5,390 nucleotides of DNA from assembly GCA_000432135.1 (NCBI GenBank), contig HF990535.1, forward strand, positions 5,496 to 10,885, written 5' to 3'. Below the pieces are notes generated by a model. That model worked only from the letters and a program-made list of their open reading frames with translations, was not told the origin of the DNA and ran no database searches. Each line of letters begins with the position of its first letter. Positions within the stretch are counted from its first letter, which is position 1. This document shows positions 5,316-5,390 of this stretch, in pieces. The stretch is from Firmicutes bacterium CAG:124. GTDB lineage: Bacteria; Bacillota; Clostridia; Oscillospirales; Oscillospiraceae. Made by a program: the position numbers and the translations under genes.

Positions 5316-5385
5316 TGGCGAAGTTTGGTATCGCGCTTGAATGGGGTTCAAGAGGCCGCTGGTTCGAATCCAGTCACTCGGACCA
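5309..5385 (+). tRNA. tRNA-Pro(GGG)
   Basis: A complete 77-nt cloverleaf with encoded CCA. The acceptor stem pairs CCGGGTG (5309-5315) with CACTCGG, with one G-T wobble; the discriminator is A and CCA is at 5383-5385. The D stem is GCGA/TCGC with GG in its loop. The anticodon stem CTTGA/TCAAG encloses ATGGGGT, giving anticodon GGG at 5343-5345, which reads the proline codons CCC and CCU. The T arm is GCTGG-TTCGAAT-CCAGT. It has its own promoter and lies 68 nt after the mutase stop codon. No further gene fits in the last five bases. Confidence 0.95.
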
Positions 5386-5390
5386 TGATT

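Noticed and set aside
5361..5390. Integration (att) site at the tRNA-Pro 3' end
   Set aside because: Only five bases follow the tRNA and no duplicated 3' end or integrase is visible, so nothing supports an inserted element here.

Overview
The window looks like chromosomal DNA of a GC-rich, Gram-positive-type member of the Bacillota, most likely a gut Clostridia (Oscillospiraceae/Ruminococcaceae-like). The support is base composition by eye, strong AGGAGG-type ribosome binding sites, sigma-A promoters with 16-17 bp spacers, a short lipoprotein signal peptide ending in Leu-Cys-Ala-Cys, a CCA-encoding tRNA, and adjacent proteins of a Trp-rich type that I recall from gut Firmicutes. That assignment is inference; there is no rRNA or marker gene here.

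Layout. (1) Positions 1-582, minus strand: the first 194 codons of an amidohydrolase most like 8-oxoguanine deaminase, cut off by the window edge. Just before the edge its coding strand carries a run of 12 C. (2) Positions 583-729: a compact divergent control region with one extended -10 promoter for each direction, plus a perfect 15-bp palindrome between the rightward promoter and its ribosome binding site. (3) Positions 730-1590: an XRE-type regulator with a C-terminal helical repeat (TPR-like) domain. (4) Positions 1610-5240: a promoter followed by three closely spaced genes: a lipoprotein, a zinc-ribbon membrane protein and a phospho-sugar mutase (alpha-phosphoglucomutase/phosphomannomutase type). 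No convincing terminator lies between them. (5) Positions 5257-5385: a promoter and a complete tRNA-Pro(GGG). No gap exceeds 150 bases.

The most unusual protein content is the lipoprotein/zinc-ribbon pair. Both end in the same roughly 165-residue extracellular domain (WxGxWYGW ... WDACA ... MICISG ... YLRPWGxDWEDVRT ... WYxPL), attached to the membrane in two different ways. I know no named family for it. The mutase probably supplies glucose-1-phosphate or a related sugar phosphate for envelope or storage glycan synthesis; a functional link to the surface pair is only suggested by gene order.

The most unusual non-coding signal is a 15-bp inverted repeat with one bulged base. Its right arm contains exactly nucleotides 1-7 of the tRNA-Pro (the 5' acceptor strand), and its left arm lies inside the tRNA promoter. 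In a read-through transcript it would compete with folding of the tRNA acceptor stem.
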